DNA of 64,000 nucleotides from JAJDGF01 sp031549325 (GCA_031549325.1 JAVBQA010000074.1:10510-74509); one strand, 5' to 3'; positions 23,925-34,056 are shown, counted from the stretch's first letter. The notes: a model not told the origin generated them from the letters alone. Made by a program: numbers and translations.

Positions 23925-24959
23925 ATGAAAAACCGCGCGTATTTCCTGACTGAACTTGAAAAGCTGGAGCTTCGCGAGATCCCCATGCCCGAGGTGGGCG
24001 CGGACGACGTGCTGGTGCAGATCAAGTCGGTGGGCATCTGCGGCTCGGACGTGCACTACTACGCCAAGGGAAACATCGGCGATTTTGTGGTGGAGTTCCC
24101 GTTCATCCTGGGCCATGAGTCCGCCGGCGTGGTGACCGAGGTGGGCAAGAACGTCAGGCACCTCAAGGCGGGCGACCGCGTCTGCATGGAGCCGGGCATC
24201 CCCTGCGGCCACTGTGAACAGTGCCTCAGCGGGCGTTACAACCTGTGCCCCGATGTGCGCTTCTGGGCCACGCCCCCCTACCACGGCTGCCTGTGCGACT
24301 ATGTGGCGCACCCCGCCGCCTTCACCTTCAAGATTCCGGACAACATGTCCTTCACCGAAGGCGCGCTCATCGAGCCGCTGGCCATCGGCATCAACGCCGC
24401 GCTGACGGGCGATGTGAAGCTGGGCGACACGGTCGTGATCTTCGGCTCGGGCTGCATCGGCCTGGTCACGCTGCTCGCCGCCAAGGCCTACGGCGCGACG
24501 CAGGTCATCGTGTGCGACATCCTGGATAAGCGCCTGGAGACCGCGCGCAAGCTCGGCGCGACGACCATCAACTCCAAGGATGTGGACGTGATCGCGAAAG
24601 TGATGGAGCTGACGGGCGGCAAGGGTGCAAACGTGGTCATCGACTGCTGCGGCATCAGCCTGACCGTCGCCCAGAGCCTCAGAATCGCCAAGCCTGCCGC
24701 CAAAGTGGTGCTGGTGGGCCTTGGGGAGGACGACATCAACCATTTGCCCCTCGCCATGCTCTCCACCAAGGAGCTGGACGTGCGCTCCATTTTCCGCTAC
24801 CGCAACCTCTATCCGACCGCCATCAACGCCGTCGCCGGCGGCGTCATCGACATCTCCGGCATCGTCTCCAACGAGTATCCCTTCGAGCAGGTACCCCACG
24901 GCTTCGCCGAGACCCACAAGAACGCGAAAGACGTGGTGAAGGGCGTAATCACATACTGA
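23925..24959 (+). CDS. Sorbitol/xylitol (L-iditol 2-)dehydrogenase-like zinc enzyme
   Basis: Protein of 344 residues with GICGSDVHYYAKGNIG, GHESAG, a structural zinc cluster (CGHCEQCLSGRYNLC) and the ATPPYHGCLCDYVAHPA stretch that is characteristic of sorbitol/xylitol dehydrogenases. The Rossmann motif is GSGCIG. It should convert a polyol to a ketose with NAD. AGGAGG lies upstream, 19 bases after the previous stop, so the two dehydrogenases are co-transcribed. The exact polyol cannot be told from sequence. Confidence 0.92.
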   Translation: MKNRAYFLTELEKLELREIPMPEVGADDVLVQIKSVGICGSDVHYYAKGNIGDFVVEFPFILGHESAGVVTEVGKNVRHLKAGDRVCMEPGIPCGHCEQCLSGRYNLCPDVRFWATPPYHGCLCDYVAHPAAFTFKIPDNMSFTEGALIEPLAIGINAALTGDVKLGDTVVIFGSGCIGLVTLLAAKAYGATQVIVCDILDKRLETARKLGATTINSKDVDVIAKVMELTGGKGANVVIDCCGISLTVAQSLRIAKPAAKVVLVGLGEDDINHLPLAMLSTKELDVRSIFRYRNLYPTAINAVAGGVIDISGIVSNEYPFEQVPHGFAETHKNAKDVVKGVITY

Positions 24960-24995
24960 TGGGGAACGCCGGGCACCGCCCTCGGAGCCCCGCCC

Positions 24996-25033
24996 AAAGG
25001 ATCGAGCCCTTCAGAAAGGATCGAGCCCTTCAG
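24996..25033. repeat. Perfect tandem duplication of 19 bases
   Basis: Two adjacent identical copies (24996-25014 and 25015-25033) of AAAGGATCGAGCCCTTCAG, in the gap after the dehydrogenase. Probably a slippage duplication. Confidence 0.9.
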
Positions 25034-25050
25034 ACCCCAACACCGTAACC

Positions 25051-25073
25051 GCGGGCGCACTGTGTGCGCCCGC
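25051..25073 (+). terminator. Possible terminator hairpin between convergent genes
   Basis: Perfect ten-base stem GCGGGCGCAC (25051-25060) with GTGCGCCCGC (25064-25073), three-base loop, but only a weak T-containing tail. Could serve either direction. Confidence 0.5.
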
Positions 25074-25131
25074 GTTCATTCCGTGTAAATGGGGTTCACG
25101 ATGTCCCACCCGGGGCGCAGCCCCTGCATCG

Positions 25132-25890
25132 TCATCCCAGAACGACCTCCACCGGGCAGTGGTCGGATCCAAAGACCTGGGAGAGGATGGCGGCGGACTG
25201 GAGCCGGGGAAGGAGCTTTTCGGAGATGACGAAGTAATCGAGGCGCCAGCCGGAGTTGTTGGCGCGGGCGTTTCCGAAGTAGCTCCACCAGCTATAGGCG
25301 TCCTTCTGATCGGGGTAAAGGTGGCGAAAGCTGTCGATGAATCCGGCCCCGAGCAGCTGCGTGAATTTGTTGCGCTCGTCGTCGGTGAACCCGGCGTGCA
25401 TGCGGTTGGCGCGCGGGTGCTTGATGTCGATCTCCTGGTGGGCGACGTTCAGGTCGCCGCAAGTCACGACGGGCTTGACTTTCTCCAGCTTCAGCAGATA
25501 TTCGCGGAAGGCGTCGTCCCAGCGCATGCGGTAGGCGAGGCGGCGCAGCTCGTCCTGCGCGTTGGGCGTGTAGCAGTTCACGAGATAAAAATCCTCAAAC
25601 TCGCAGGTGATGACGCGGCCCTCGTGGTCGAACTCGTCGATGCCCAAGCCAAAGCTGACGCTGATGGGTTTCACGCGCGTGAACACGGCGGTACCGGAAT
25701 ACCCCTTCTTCTCGGCGCTGTGGAAGATCTGCTCGTAGCCGGGGAGCGCCAGCGCCACCTGTTCCTGCAGCACCTTGATCTCCTGCAGGCACACGACGTC
25801 GGCGTCCAGCGCGCGGAAGCTGTCCTCGAAGCCCTTGGTCAGGCAGGCGCGCAGCCCGTTCACATTCCACGAAATCATCTTCATCGGCAT
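25132..25890 (-). CDS. xth: Exodeoxyribonuclease III (AP endonuclease)
   Basis: Protein of 252 residues in the ExoIII/APE1 family of DNA base-excision repair. Visible motifs are ISWNVNGLRAC, CLQEIKV (metal-binding Glu), YTPNAQ, CGDLNVAHQEIDIKHP, RLDYFVIS and the C-terminal GSDHCPVEVVL with the catalytic Asp-His pair. The start at 25890 has AAAGGA upstream; the ATG two codons later (25884) is equally possible. Convergent with the sugar-alcohol operon. Confidence 0.95.
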   Translation of the reverse strand: MPMKMISWNVNGLRACLTKGFEDSFRALDADVVCLQEIKVLQEQVALALPGYEQIFHSAEKKGYSGTAVFTRVKPISVSFGLGIDEFDHEGRVITCEFEDFYLVNCYTPNAQDELRRLAYRMRWDDAFREYLLKLEKVKPVVTCGDLNVAHQEIDIKHPRANRMHAGFTDDERNKFTQLLGAGFIDSFRHLYPDQKDAYSWWSYFGNARANNSGWRLDYFVISEKLLPRLQSAAILSQVFGSDHCPVEVVLG

Positions 25891-25909
25891 AACATCCTTT
25901 ACTTGCGTG

Positions 25910-25918
25910 TGCTATGAT
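25910..25918 (+). promoter_or_regulatory. Possible extended -10 promoter for the IMPase gene
   Basis: TGC followed by TATGAT at 25913-25918; no clear -35 at 17 bases. Confidence 0.45.
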
Positions 25919-25958
25919 TGTACCAGTTTTCGAGCGCTGTGTACAGGGGTGGTTTTTG

Positions 25959-26756
25959 ATGGAGCTTCGGGAAAAGCTGGCGCTGGCCGAGCGCACGGCC
26001 CGGGCGGCGGGCGCGCTGCTTTTGTCCACGCGGGATTTCAAGGTGGAGCAGAAGGCTGCGCACGACTTCGTGACCGAGATGGACATGGCGTCCGAGCGGC
26101 TGATCCGGGAGGCGCTGCTGTCGGCCTGTCCGGAGGACGGCTTCTTTGGCGAGGAAACCGGCAAGACCGCCGGCTCCGGAGGCGTCTGGATCGTCGACCC
26201 CATCGACGGCACGACCAACTTCATCCGGGGCATTCCGATCTACACGATTTCAATAGGCTACCAACAGCACGGAGAGCTGCTGCTGGGGGCTGTTTACTGC
26301 CCGCTGCTGGACGAGATGTTCCTGGGAATGAAGGGACAGGGTGCCACGCTGAACGGGCAGCCGATCCACACATCCAACGTGTCCGCTGCGGGCGACGCCA
26401 TCGTGGGGATCAGCTTCGCGCACCGGAATGAGGACAACAAAAAGCGCATGGCGAAGGTGCTGCAGCTGTTCAACGAGCTGGACGACGTGCGCAGACTGGG
26501 CTCGGCGGCGTATGACCTGTGCTGCGTGGCCATGGGCCGGTTCGAGGCGTTTGTGGAACTGGGTTTAAACCTGTATGACATCGCGGCGGGCGTGGTGATT
26601 CTGCATGAGGCTGGCGGCCGGGCAACCGGCTGGCCAGGCGAGGCGGATTGCACGGTGACCGGGAATGTGTTGGCCGGAAATGGGACGATCAACGGGTATC
26701 TGGCGTCGCGGATACTGCTCTCGGAGAAGGCGCAGGATCCAGCCGCGCGCGGATAG
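25959..26756 (+). CDS. Inositol-monophosphatase family protein
   Basis: Protein of 265 residues. The metal-binding signature WIVDPIDGTTNF is present, preceded by the Glu of GEETG, and followed by NLYDIAAGVVILHEAGG near the C-terminus (second Asp metal site). The family dephosphorylates inositol phosphate, sugar bisphosphates or PAP. No neighbour decides which. The start at 25959 is chosen because GGGGTGG lies seven bases before it; the open frame extends further upstream without a ribosome site. It converges with the TPM operon with a gap of three bases. Confidence 0.92.
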   Translation: MELREKLALAERTARAAGALLLSTRDFKVEQKAAHDFVTEMDMASERLIREALLSACPEDGFFGEETGKTAGSGGVWIVDPIDGTTNFIRGIPIYTISIGYQQHGELLLGAVYCPLLDEMFLGMKGQGATLNGQPIHTSNVSAAGDAIVGISFAHRNEDNKKRMAKVLQLFNELDDVRRLGSAAYDLCCVAMGRFEAFVELGLNLYDIAAGVVILHEAGGRATGWPGEADCTVTGNVLAGNGTINGYLASRILLSEKAQDPAARG

Positions 26757-26759
26757 GGG

Positions 26760-27263
26760 TCACAGGCCGACGTTGTAGATCTCGCGCATGCGAACCACCA
26801 GCGCGTCAAACAGCTTCAGCGCGCCCTGCTGATACGCTTTCGCGGCGAAGTCAGGCTCCAAATACACCTGAAGCAGCTCGGCCACCTCGCCATTCGTGAT
26901 GACTTCATCGATCCCCTTGCCAGTCAGCATGGCATAATCGTCGTCGTCAATCGCCAGCAGGATCAGAACGCCATTGTTGCGCTCGGCGCTGCCAATCCCC
27001 CACCGGTTAAACAACGCCTGTGCATAGTCCATGATGTCTGCGCCGCCGGTGGTTTTGACCGCCACCACACAGATCTGACCGCCGCAAGCGGCGTACAGAT
27101 CGTCGTTGCTGTGGACGATATGCGCCTGAGCAGAATCGTCCAGCACGCCCACCTGATCCAGCACGTAGTAATCCGGCGTGGGATCGGGGACGGAAATGGC
27201 CGGGGCGCCCAGCGCGAGGGACAGCAGTGCGCTGAGCAGCAGCGCGATCAGTTTGCTTAGCAT
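26760..27263 (-). CDS. TPM-domain exported protein, short paralogue
   Basis: Protein of 167 residues with a signal peptide (MLSKLIALLLSALLSLALGAPA) and a single TPM domain (YYVLDQVGVLDDSAQAHIV..., NNGVLILLAIDDDDYAMLTGKGIDEV). It aligns along its length with the first half of the neighbouring protein but lacks that protein's membrane segment and Gly-rich tail, so it is a truncated tandem copy. The domain binds Ca2+ or acts as an acid phosphatase in some relatives; function here is unknown. Starts five bases after the previous stop, with AGGTG upstream. Confidence 0.88.
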   Translation of the reverse strand: MLSKLIALLLSALLSLALGAPAISVPDPTPDYYVLDQVGVLDDSAQAHIVHSNDDLYAACGGQICVVAVKTTGGADIMDYAQALFNRWGIGSAERNNGVLILLAIDDDDYAMLTGKGIDEVITNGEVAELLQVYLEPDFAAKAYQQGALKLFDALVVRMREIYNVGL

Positions 27264-27268
27264 AGGCG

Positions 27269-28219
<951 letters not shown>

Positions 28220-28249
28220 GACGCAACCCTCCTTCGCGCGGCGGCCGGT

Positions 28250-28816
28250 TTACTCAAACAGTTGCAGCGGTTTCACGCCGGTGAATCCCGCCACCAGGTT
28301 CGCCGGAAACTTGCTGATGGACTCGTTGAATGTGCGCGCCTCGGAGTTGTACATGTCACGGCTGATGGTGTCGGCGCGCGACTTGATCTCCTTGTAGGCC
28401 GAATACACGTTGCTCTTGTCGGCCTCGGTCATGCTCGTCTGCTCGAGCGTGCTGTACAGGTCTTCGATCGCGCGGGTCAGCTTGGTGTTGGCCGTGTGCC
28501 GTCCAGCCAGCCGCTGATCGGCCGGCAGCTTGCTGGAATCGGTCAGCTCCTGGCACGCTTGGTCGGCGGCGACGAGCGACGCGTTGTCCGCAGCCAGGTA
28601 TTTTTTCGCGATAGAGACCATCACATACGCCTTGTCAGCCCGCACGTCCAAATCGCGGTTGATGGACAGGCCGTCCTTCTGCGCGCCGTCTGTGAAGATC
28701 TGCTCGGTTCCAAAGCGCATGTTTTTCATCGCGCCGCCGCCGCTGAACGACACCGAAAACAGCACCGCCAGCACCAGCACGATCCACGCGATGACGCGGT
28801 TTTCTGATAAGCGCAT
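28250..28816 (-). CDS. LemA family membrane protein
   Basis: Protein of 188 residues with an N-terminal membrane segment (about 9-27) and a long helical domain. The ending YNSEARTFNESISKFPANLVAGF...PLQLFE is the typical LemA end. LemA proteins are anchored with the helical part outside and occur next to TPM proteins, as here, with a suspected role in envelope maintenance. AAGGAGG precedes the ATG at 28816; upstream in-frame codons to 28867 are not supported. Confidence 0.9.
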   Translation of the reverse strand: MRLSENRVIAWIVLVLAVLFSVSFSGGGAMKNMRFGTEQIFTDGAQKDGLSINRDLDVRADKAYVMVSIAKKYLAADNASLVAADQACQELTDSSKLPADQRLAGRHTANTKLTRAIEDLYSTLEQTSMTEADKSNVYSAYKEIKSRADTISRDMYNSEARTFNESISKFPANLVAGFTGVKPLQLFE

Positions 28817-28891
28817 GGGCGCAAGCCTCCTTGGGTTATCGATTGATGGGACGGCGGGTTCCCCCACCGCCCCACGATTGGTCTGCCTGGA

Positions 28892-30304
28892 TTACATGCC
28901 TTCCGGCGGCTTTTTTACGTCCGGATCGAGCGTGAGGGTGATGCCGTCGGAGGTGGTCATGGGCGGGGCCGCCGCCGGGGCCTTGGCCGCCGGGGCGGCG
29001 GGCGCGATGCCGCCGTTGGGCTTGACGACGTCGGTGCGGACCTCCATCATCTTGGCCTTCAGCTGGTTCTCGATGCTCAGCAGCTCCTGCTCGGCCTGGG
29101 CGCGCTTGGCCTTGCCCTCGGCCTGGATGTCCAGCACCTCGTCCATGGTCTGGATCAGCTTGGCGTTGGTGGCCTTGAGCGTCTCGATGTCCACAATGCC
29201 GCGCTCAGATTCCCTGGCCACATCCACCGTGGCCTGATGCAGCATGTCCGCGTTCTTCTTGAGCAGATCGTTGGTGAGGTCGGTGACCTCGCGCTGGGCC
29301 TCCATGGCGTCCTGCGTGTGGGCGATGCCCATGGCCATGACCATCTGACTCTTCCACAGCGGGATGGTGTTGACCAGCGAGGACTGGATCTTCTCGGCCA
29401 TCAGCTGGTTGCTGTTCTGCAGCAGCCGGATCTGGGGCGCCATCTGGATGCTGATGTTGCGGGTCAGCTCCAGGTCGTAGATCTTCTTCTCAAAGCGGTC
29501 GATCTTGTTGGCCAGGTCGTTGGCGGCCTGGGCGTCTTCCGGCAGGCCCGACCGCGTGGCCTTGTCGCGCGCGGCCACAAGGTCGGTGGCGCGCACATCG
29601 GCGATGCGCTTTTTGCCGGCCTCGATGTACATGGACAGCTCCTTGAAGTACTTCAGGTTCTCATCGTAGAGCTGATCCTGCGTGGCGATGTCCTTCAGCA
29701 GCTGCACCTGGTGCTGCTCCAGGCCGTCCACGATCTTGTTGACGTTGTTCTCGGCGGTATCAAACTTGTTCTTCAACGACTGCAGCTTATCCACATGCTT
29801 CTTGAAGAAGCCGAAGATGCCGCCCTTCTGGTCGTCGTCGATGGAGAAGCCCTTGAGCTCGGTCACCAGGCCCGAGATCATGTCGCCAACGTCGCCGAGG
29901 TCCTTGGTCTGCACATTCTTGAGCGCGCTGTCCGAGAAACTGGCGATGGCCTGCTGGGCGCTGGCGCCGTAGGAAAACACCAGGTTGCTGTCGGTAACGT
30001 CAATTTTCTTGGAGAACTCGCTGATGATCTGCTGCTCCTGGGGCGTGAAGTTGGTCTGAACATCAGAGACCTGGGTCATCGGACGGTCGCCCAGCAGCGA
30101 CTCATCTGCAGAGGCCTTGGCGGCCCGGCTGACGGACGCGACTGCCTGCGCGGTCTGCTGCGACACTTCTTCCACCGCCTTGGCGATGTCAGGCGCGCCC
30201 GGAACGCTGCCCGGCATGATCGGATCCGCGTTGAAAGGGGTCTGCGCGGGCTGCGTTTCTCCGCCCTGATCCTGGCCGTTGGTCACTTTGATGTCGTCTG
30301 ACAT
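28892..30304 (-). CDS. TelA-like toxic-anion-resistance protein
   Basis: Protein of 470 residues. After a disordered Pro/Gln-rich N-terminus (about 1-85) comes the long helical TelA domain (FFKKHVDKLQSLKNKFDTAENNVNKIVDGLEQHQVQLLKD...). It ends in a Pro/Ala-rich stretch. The family was named from tellurite resistance, but its natural role seems to be in the envelope or stress response, and it is often paired with XpaC proteins, as here. AAGGAGG lies ten bases before the ATG. It overlaps the XpaC-like gene by 22 bases. Confidence 0.93.
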   Translation of the reverse strand: MSDDIKVTNGQDQGGETQPAQTPFNADPIMPGSVPGAPDIAKAVEEVSQQTAQAVASVSRAAKASADESLLGDRPMTQVSDVQTNFTPQEQQIISEFSKKIDVTDSNLVFSYGASAQQAIASFSDSALKNVQTKDLGDVGDMISGLVTELKGFSIDDDQKGGIFGFFKKHVDKLQSLKNKFDTAENNVNKIVDGLEQHQVQLLKDIATQDQLYDENLKYFKELSMYIEAGKKRIADVRATDLVAARDKATRSGLPEDAQAANDLANKIDRFEKKIYDLELTRNISIQMAPQIRLLQNSNQLMAEKIQSSLVNTIPLWKSQMVMAMGIAHTQDAMEAQREVTDLTNDLLKKNADMLHQATVDVARESERGIVDIETLKATNAKLIQTMDEVLDIQAEGKAKRAQAEQELLSIENQLKAKMMEVRTDVVKPNGGIAPAAPAAKAPAAAPPMTTSDGITLTLDPDVKKPPEGM

Positions 30305-30954
30305 TGCTGTTGATCCTCCTTAATCACCTGTTTTATTCCTTCATCGGTCAGGCCATCGCCTGCCATCATGGTCTCAAGCACAGAGACGTCGCTGGTCATG
30401 TCCATCGCTTCGTCCTTGTAGAGGTTGTCCAGCTGCTTATCGAAGGCGCCTGAGATCATATCCAGGCTGTTTTCGACGCTCGACATGGCCTTTTTGATCT
30501 GCTCGCCGCCGCTGCCCAGCGAAGCGAGCGTCTTGTATTGCTCGAGCAGCTTGGAGGTGGTGGGCAGATAGTAATTCATGAACCTGCGCACCTGGTCGGC
30601 GCGGTCCTTCTTTGCCGCCACCGAGTCCAGGATCTGCGCGCCTGTTTTTTCGAGGCGGCCGATCTTCTGCGTGATCGCGGACGAGGCGATGCCTGCGTTG
30701 GCGTCCTTGATCTTCCGCAGGTCGTCCCGGCTCTGCCTGAGCAGCGCATCCACCTGGGCGTCGCCGCTGGTGGGCGCGATCTCGATCTGCCTGCCCGGGA
30801 AGAATTTTCCCGCCGCCAGGCTGGCCACCGCCGACAGCCCGGCGGCCATCAGCAGATACCCAAGCTGATACAGCGGAAACACCAGCCCGCTCAGAATCCA
30901 GACCGCGGCCGCGATGTAAATCGGTATGGCTGACTTGATCAGCTTGGTTTTCAT
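30283..30954 (-). CDS. XpaC-like (5-bromo-4-chloroindolyl phosphate hydrolysis) membrane protein
   Basis: Protein of 223 residues. Two membrane segments at about 8-50 (IPIYIAAAVWILSGLVF, LGYLLMAAGLSAVASLAA) precede a helical cytoplasmic domain ending in VLETMMAGDGLTDEGIKQVIKED. This matches XpaC-type proteins, whose biochemical role is not settled. First gene of a five-gene operon with TelA, LemA and two TPM proteins. The ATG at 30954 has GAGGTG six bases before it; codons further upstream are not needed. Confidence 0.88.
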   Translation of the reverse strand: MKTKLIKSAIPIYIAAAVWILSGLVFPLYQLGYLLMAAGLSAVASLAAGKFFPGRQIEIAPTSGDAQVDALLRQSRDDLRKIKDANAGIASSAITQKIGRLEKTGAQILDSVAAKKDRADQVRRFMNYYLPTTSKLLEQYKTLASLGSGGEQIKKAMSSVENSLDMISGAFDKQLDNLYKDEAMDMTSDVSVLETMMAGDGLTDEGIKQVIKEDQQQCQTTSK

Positions 30955-30973
30955 GCGCAACACCTCAGGCTAT

Positions 30974-31002
30974 ATTGTAGCGTATTCCCCGTTAACATGC
31001 AA
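30974..31002 (-). promoter_or_regulatory. Sigma-A promoter of the XpaC-TelA-LemA-TPM operon
   Basis: Minus-strand TTGCAT at 31002-30997, 17-base spacer, TACAAT at 30979-30974. Confidence 0.75.
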
Positions 31003-31144
31003 TGAATAATTGTGCGAAATCATGGTTTTGGTGCCTGAAAGCCGCAATTGCGCGGCTCAACATCGAATGGCAAGGGAACATGACCCTCCGCGCGCAGGCT
31101 CTGCCCGGGGAGGCGGCCCCCGCCCCCGGAACTGGCGGACAGCC

Positions 31145-31181
31145 ATAGGCCGCCCCTACGATGTCTGTGGAGGCGGCCTAT
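31145..31181. repeat. Inverted repeat downstream of glgA
   Basis: Ten-base arms ATAGGCCGCC (31145-31154) and GGCGGCCTAT (31172-31181) with a 17-base loop. It may end the glg transcript on the minus strand, although no T-run follows. The rest of the gap between 30955 and 31202 shows nothing further apart from the XpaC promoter. Confidence 0.5.
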
Positions 31182-31202
31182 GATCGTCCGGGTCTCCCCG
31201 AT

Positions 31203-32876
31203 TTATGCATCCGTTTTCTTGGCGCGCGGTTTGCGCGCGGGTTTCTCAGCGGCGGGCGCGGCGAGATCGGCCTTCTTGGCGGCGGGTTTTTTCGCGACCG
31301 GAGCCTTCTCGACCGGGGCCGCTTGGGTGAGCGCATCCGCCTTTCTGATGGCGGGCTTCTTGGCGGCAGGCTTTTTCTCCAAAGCCGCCTCGGGCTCCGG
31401 TTTCGGCGCGTCCGTCTTCTCCGCCTTGTCCCTCTTGGCGCTGTCGATCAGCTTCTTGTACAGATCCAGGTAGTGGTGCGCCGACTGATCCCAGCCATAC
31501 TGGCCCTTCATGGCGCGCTCGACCAGCTGGTGCCACCCCTCGGGGCGTCCACGGTAGCAGCCGACGGCCTGCTCGATCACGGCCAGCATGTCGTGGGCGT
31601 TGTAGTTGAAGAAGGTGAACCCATTGCCGCCCCCATTGAACTCGTTGTAAGCCAGCACAGTGTCCCGCAGACCGCCGGTCTCCCGCACAATGGGCAGCGA
31701 GCCGTAGCGCATGGAGATCATCTGGGACAGGCCGCAGGGCTCAAACATGGAGGGCATCAGGAACATGTCAGACGCAGCGTAGATCTTGTGCGCCATCTGG
31801 TGATTCATCTCGATGCGCGCCGCCAGCTTGCCCTGATACTTCCACTGGGCCCAGCTGAACAAATCGATGTATTTGTCTTCGCCCATGCCGAGCACGACCA
31901 TCTGCGCGCCGGTGCTCATGATGCCGTCGAGCACCCTTTCCACCAGATCCAGCCCCTTCTGGCCGGACAAGCGGCCAACCATGCCAATCAGCGGAATGTC
32001 CGCGCCGACTTCCAGCCCCAGCTCCTGTTGCAGCGCCAGCTTGTTTTCGACCTTCAGCGGGAAGCTGTCAAAGCCGTAGTTGCGCGCGATCAGCGGGTCT
32101 GTCTCGGGATTATACTCGTCGGTGTCGATGCCATTCAGGATGCCCTGAAGATCCCCCGAACGCGCGCGCAGCAGGCCATCCAGCCGCTCGCCATAAAAAG
32201 CGGTCTGAATCTCGCTGGCGTATGTGGGCGACACGGTGGTGATCTTGTCCGAGAAGGTCAGGCCGCCCTTCATGAAGCTGCACTGGCCGTAAAACTCCAT
32301 GTGGTCGGCGGTGTAAGCCAGCGCGCCCAGCGACACCAGATCCTCGATCTCATTGATCGGAAACATCCCCTGATACTGCAGGTTGTGCACGGTGAACACG
32401 GTCCTGAGCTTTTTGTAGGCGGGCAGCACACGGTACTGGATCTCCAGCATCGCCGGGATCAGGCCGGTCTGCCAGTCGTTCAGCTGCAGCACGTCGGGCA
32501 TGAACTTGATCTGGGGCAGCGCCTCCAGCACCGCGCGGCAGAAGAACGCAAACCGCTCGCCCTCGTCGCCGCCCAACCCGTAGATATACGGCCGGCCGAA
32601 GTAGTACTCGTTGTCGATGAAATAGTAGGTGATGCCGTTCAGCTCCAGCTTCTCGATGCCCACGTACTGGCGGCGCCAGCCGAGGTTCACGTAGAAGTAG
32701 AGCACGTGCTCCATCTTGCTGCGCCACTCGTAGGAGATGGCGCTGTACAGCGGCGTGATCACGCGCACGTCCACGCCCTGCTTCTTCAGCTCTTTGGGCA
32801 GCGCGCCGACCACATCGGCCAGACCACCGGTCTTGGAGAACGGCACACACTCCGACGCGACAAACAGAACTTTCAT
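31203..32876 (-). CDS. glgA: Glycogen synthase with a Lys/Ala/Pro-rich C-terminal tail
   Basis: Protein of 557 residues. The first about 480 are a normal ADP-glucose-type GT5 glycogen synthase: KTGGLADV near the N-terminus, NDWQTGLIPAML, TVHNLQYQG, VGRLSGQKGLDL and MPSMFEPCGLSQMISMRYG. It adds glucose from ADP-glucose to alpha-1,4-glucan. The last about 78 residues are unusual: repeats of AAKKPA/EKKPA type, strongly basic and probably disordered. ATG 32876 is chosen as GGAGG lies nine bases upstream. Last gene of glgC-glgD-glgA. Confidence 0.95.
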   Translation of the reverse strand: MKVLFVASECVPFSKTGGLADVVGALPKELKKQGVDVRVITPLYSAISYEWRSKMEHVLYFYVNLGWRRQYVGIEKLELNGITYYFIDNEYYFGRPYIYGLGGDEGERFAFFCRAVLEALPQIKFMPDVLQLNDWQTGLIPAMLEIQYRVLPAYKKLRTVFTVHNLQYQGMFPINEIEDLVSLGALAYTADHMEFYGQCSFMKGGLTFSDKITTVSPTYASEIQTAFYGERLDGLLRARSGDLQGILNGIDTDEYNPETDPLIARNYGFDSFPLKVENKLALQQELGLEVGADIPLIGMVGRLSGQKGLDLVERVLDGIMSTGAQMVVLGMGEDKYIDLFSWAQWKYQGKLAARIEMNHQMAHKIYAASDMFLMPSMFEPCGLSQMISMRYGSLPIVRETGGLRDTVLAYNEFNGGGNGFTFFNYNAHDMLAVIEQAVGCYRGRPEGWHQLVERAMKGQYGWDQSAHHYLDLYKKLIDSAKRDKAEKTDAPKPEPEAALEKKPAAKKPAIRKADALTQAAPVEKAPVAKKPAAKKADLAAPAAEKPARKPRAKKTDA

Positions 32877-32925
32877 ATGCATCAACCTCCGATGGGATAT
32901 TTGGTGGGTTTTGCGCGGCGTCGCC

Positions 32926-34056
32926 CTAAAGCGTCGTTCCCTTTGCGATCACGATCGGATACGCCGCCTGGCCGATGAGCTTGCCGGAGCGCACGGTGAC
33001 CAGCTTGTCGAAGATCACGTTTTGGAGCTCCACGTTCTCCTGAATGTCTGACTCCTGCATGATGACCGAGTTTTTCACCACCGCGCCGCGCCGCACGCGC
33101 ACCCCGCGAAACAGCACCGAATTGATGACGGTGCCCTCGATGATGCAGCCGTCCGCCACCAGGCAGTTTTCCGCGTGCGCGCTCTTCGTATACCGCACTG
33201 GCACCTCGTCGCGCACCTTGGTGTACACCGGGCGCACGCCGAATAGCTCCTTGCGCATGTCATAGTTTAGCATGTCCATGTTAAAATGGAAGTAGCTGGA
33301 AATCGATTCGATGCAGCGGTGGTAGCCCTTGAACTCGAAGCCGTGGATTTTCAGCAGCCCGGTGCGCACATAATAGGTGAGCATGTCCTTGTGCATGTCG
33401 TGCATGCCGTGGGCAACGGCCTGGTCGATCAGGTGCACCAGGAGCGTGCGCTTCATCACCAGCACCGACATGGAGAAATTCGCGTAGCTGGGCACGTTGG
33501 GCCCGATTTCAATGTCCTGCACGCGGTTGTCCTCGCCCAGCTTAAAGTAGGCGTGGGAGCCTTGCTGCAGGCTGTAAATGCGGGTGTCCGAGTAGGACTT
33601 GGTGTACATCAGCGTGATGTCCGCGCCCGAGGCCATGTGCTGGTTCATCATGTCGTCGTAGGTGGTGTTGAACACGCCGTAGCTGCCGGTCAGAACCACA
33701 TACTCCTGCTTGGAACGCCTGAGGTAGCCGATGTTGGACTTCAGCGCGTCCAGCGTGCCGTTGTAGCTGCCCACGTTCTCGTGGGTTTGGAACGGCGGCA
33801 GGATGAACAGCCCGTCGGTCTTGGTGTGCAGATCCCACTCCTGGCCGGAGCCCAGGTGATCCATCAGCGAGTGGTAGTTCTTCTGTACGATCACGCCCAC
33901 GTTGCGGACGCCCGAGTTGACCATGTTGGACAGCATGAAGTCGATCATCCGATAGCGTCCGACCACTGGAAGCGCGGCCACCGAGCGGGTGGAGGTCAGC
34001 TCGCGCATGGCAAAGTCATTCTTGGTGGTGTAGATCACGCCCATCACGTTTTTCAT
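32926..34056 (-). CDS. glgD: GlgD, non-catalytic ADP-glucose pyrophosphorylase subunit
   Basis: Protein of 376 residues resembling GlgC, but the N-terminal nucleotide site is changed: the usual GGQGSRL-type loop is replaced by TTKNDFAMRELTSTRSVAALPVVGRYRMIDF. This is typical of Bacillota GlgD, which boosts GlgC in a heteromer. The C-terminal left-handed beta-helix (AENCLVADGCIIEGTVINSVLFRGV) is present. Start fixed by an ATGA overlap with the glgC stop and AAGGGGGG upstream. The in-frame extension to 34503 lies inside glgC and is not coding. Confidence 0.95.
   Translation of the reverse strand: MKNVMGVIYTTKNDFAMRELTSTRSVAALPVVGRYRMIDFMLSNMVNSGVRNVGVIVQKNYHSLMDHLGSGQEWDLHTKTDGLFILPPFQTHENVGSYNGTLDALKSNIGYLRRSKQEYVVLTGSYGVFNTTYDDMMNQHMASGADITLMYTKSYSDTRIYSLQQGSHAYFKLGEDNRVQDIEIGPNVPSYANFSMSVLVMKRTLLVHLIDQAVAHGMHDMHKDMLTYYVRTGLLKIHGFEFKGYHRCIESISSYFHFNMDMLNYDMRKELFGVRPVYTKVRDEVPVRYTKSAHAENCLVADGCIIEGTVINSVLFRGVRVRRGAVVKNSVIMQESDIQENVELQNVIFDKLVTVRSGKLIGQAAYPIVIAKGTTL

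Noticed and set aside
24996..25033. CRISPR-like or attachment-site repeat
   Set aside because: Only two adjacent copies with no spacer, no integrase and no tRNA nearby; simple slippage explains it.
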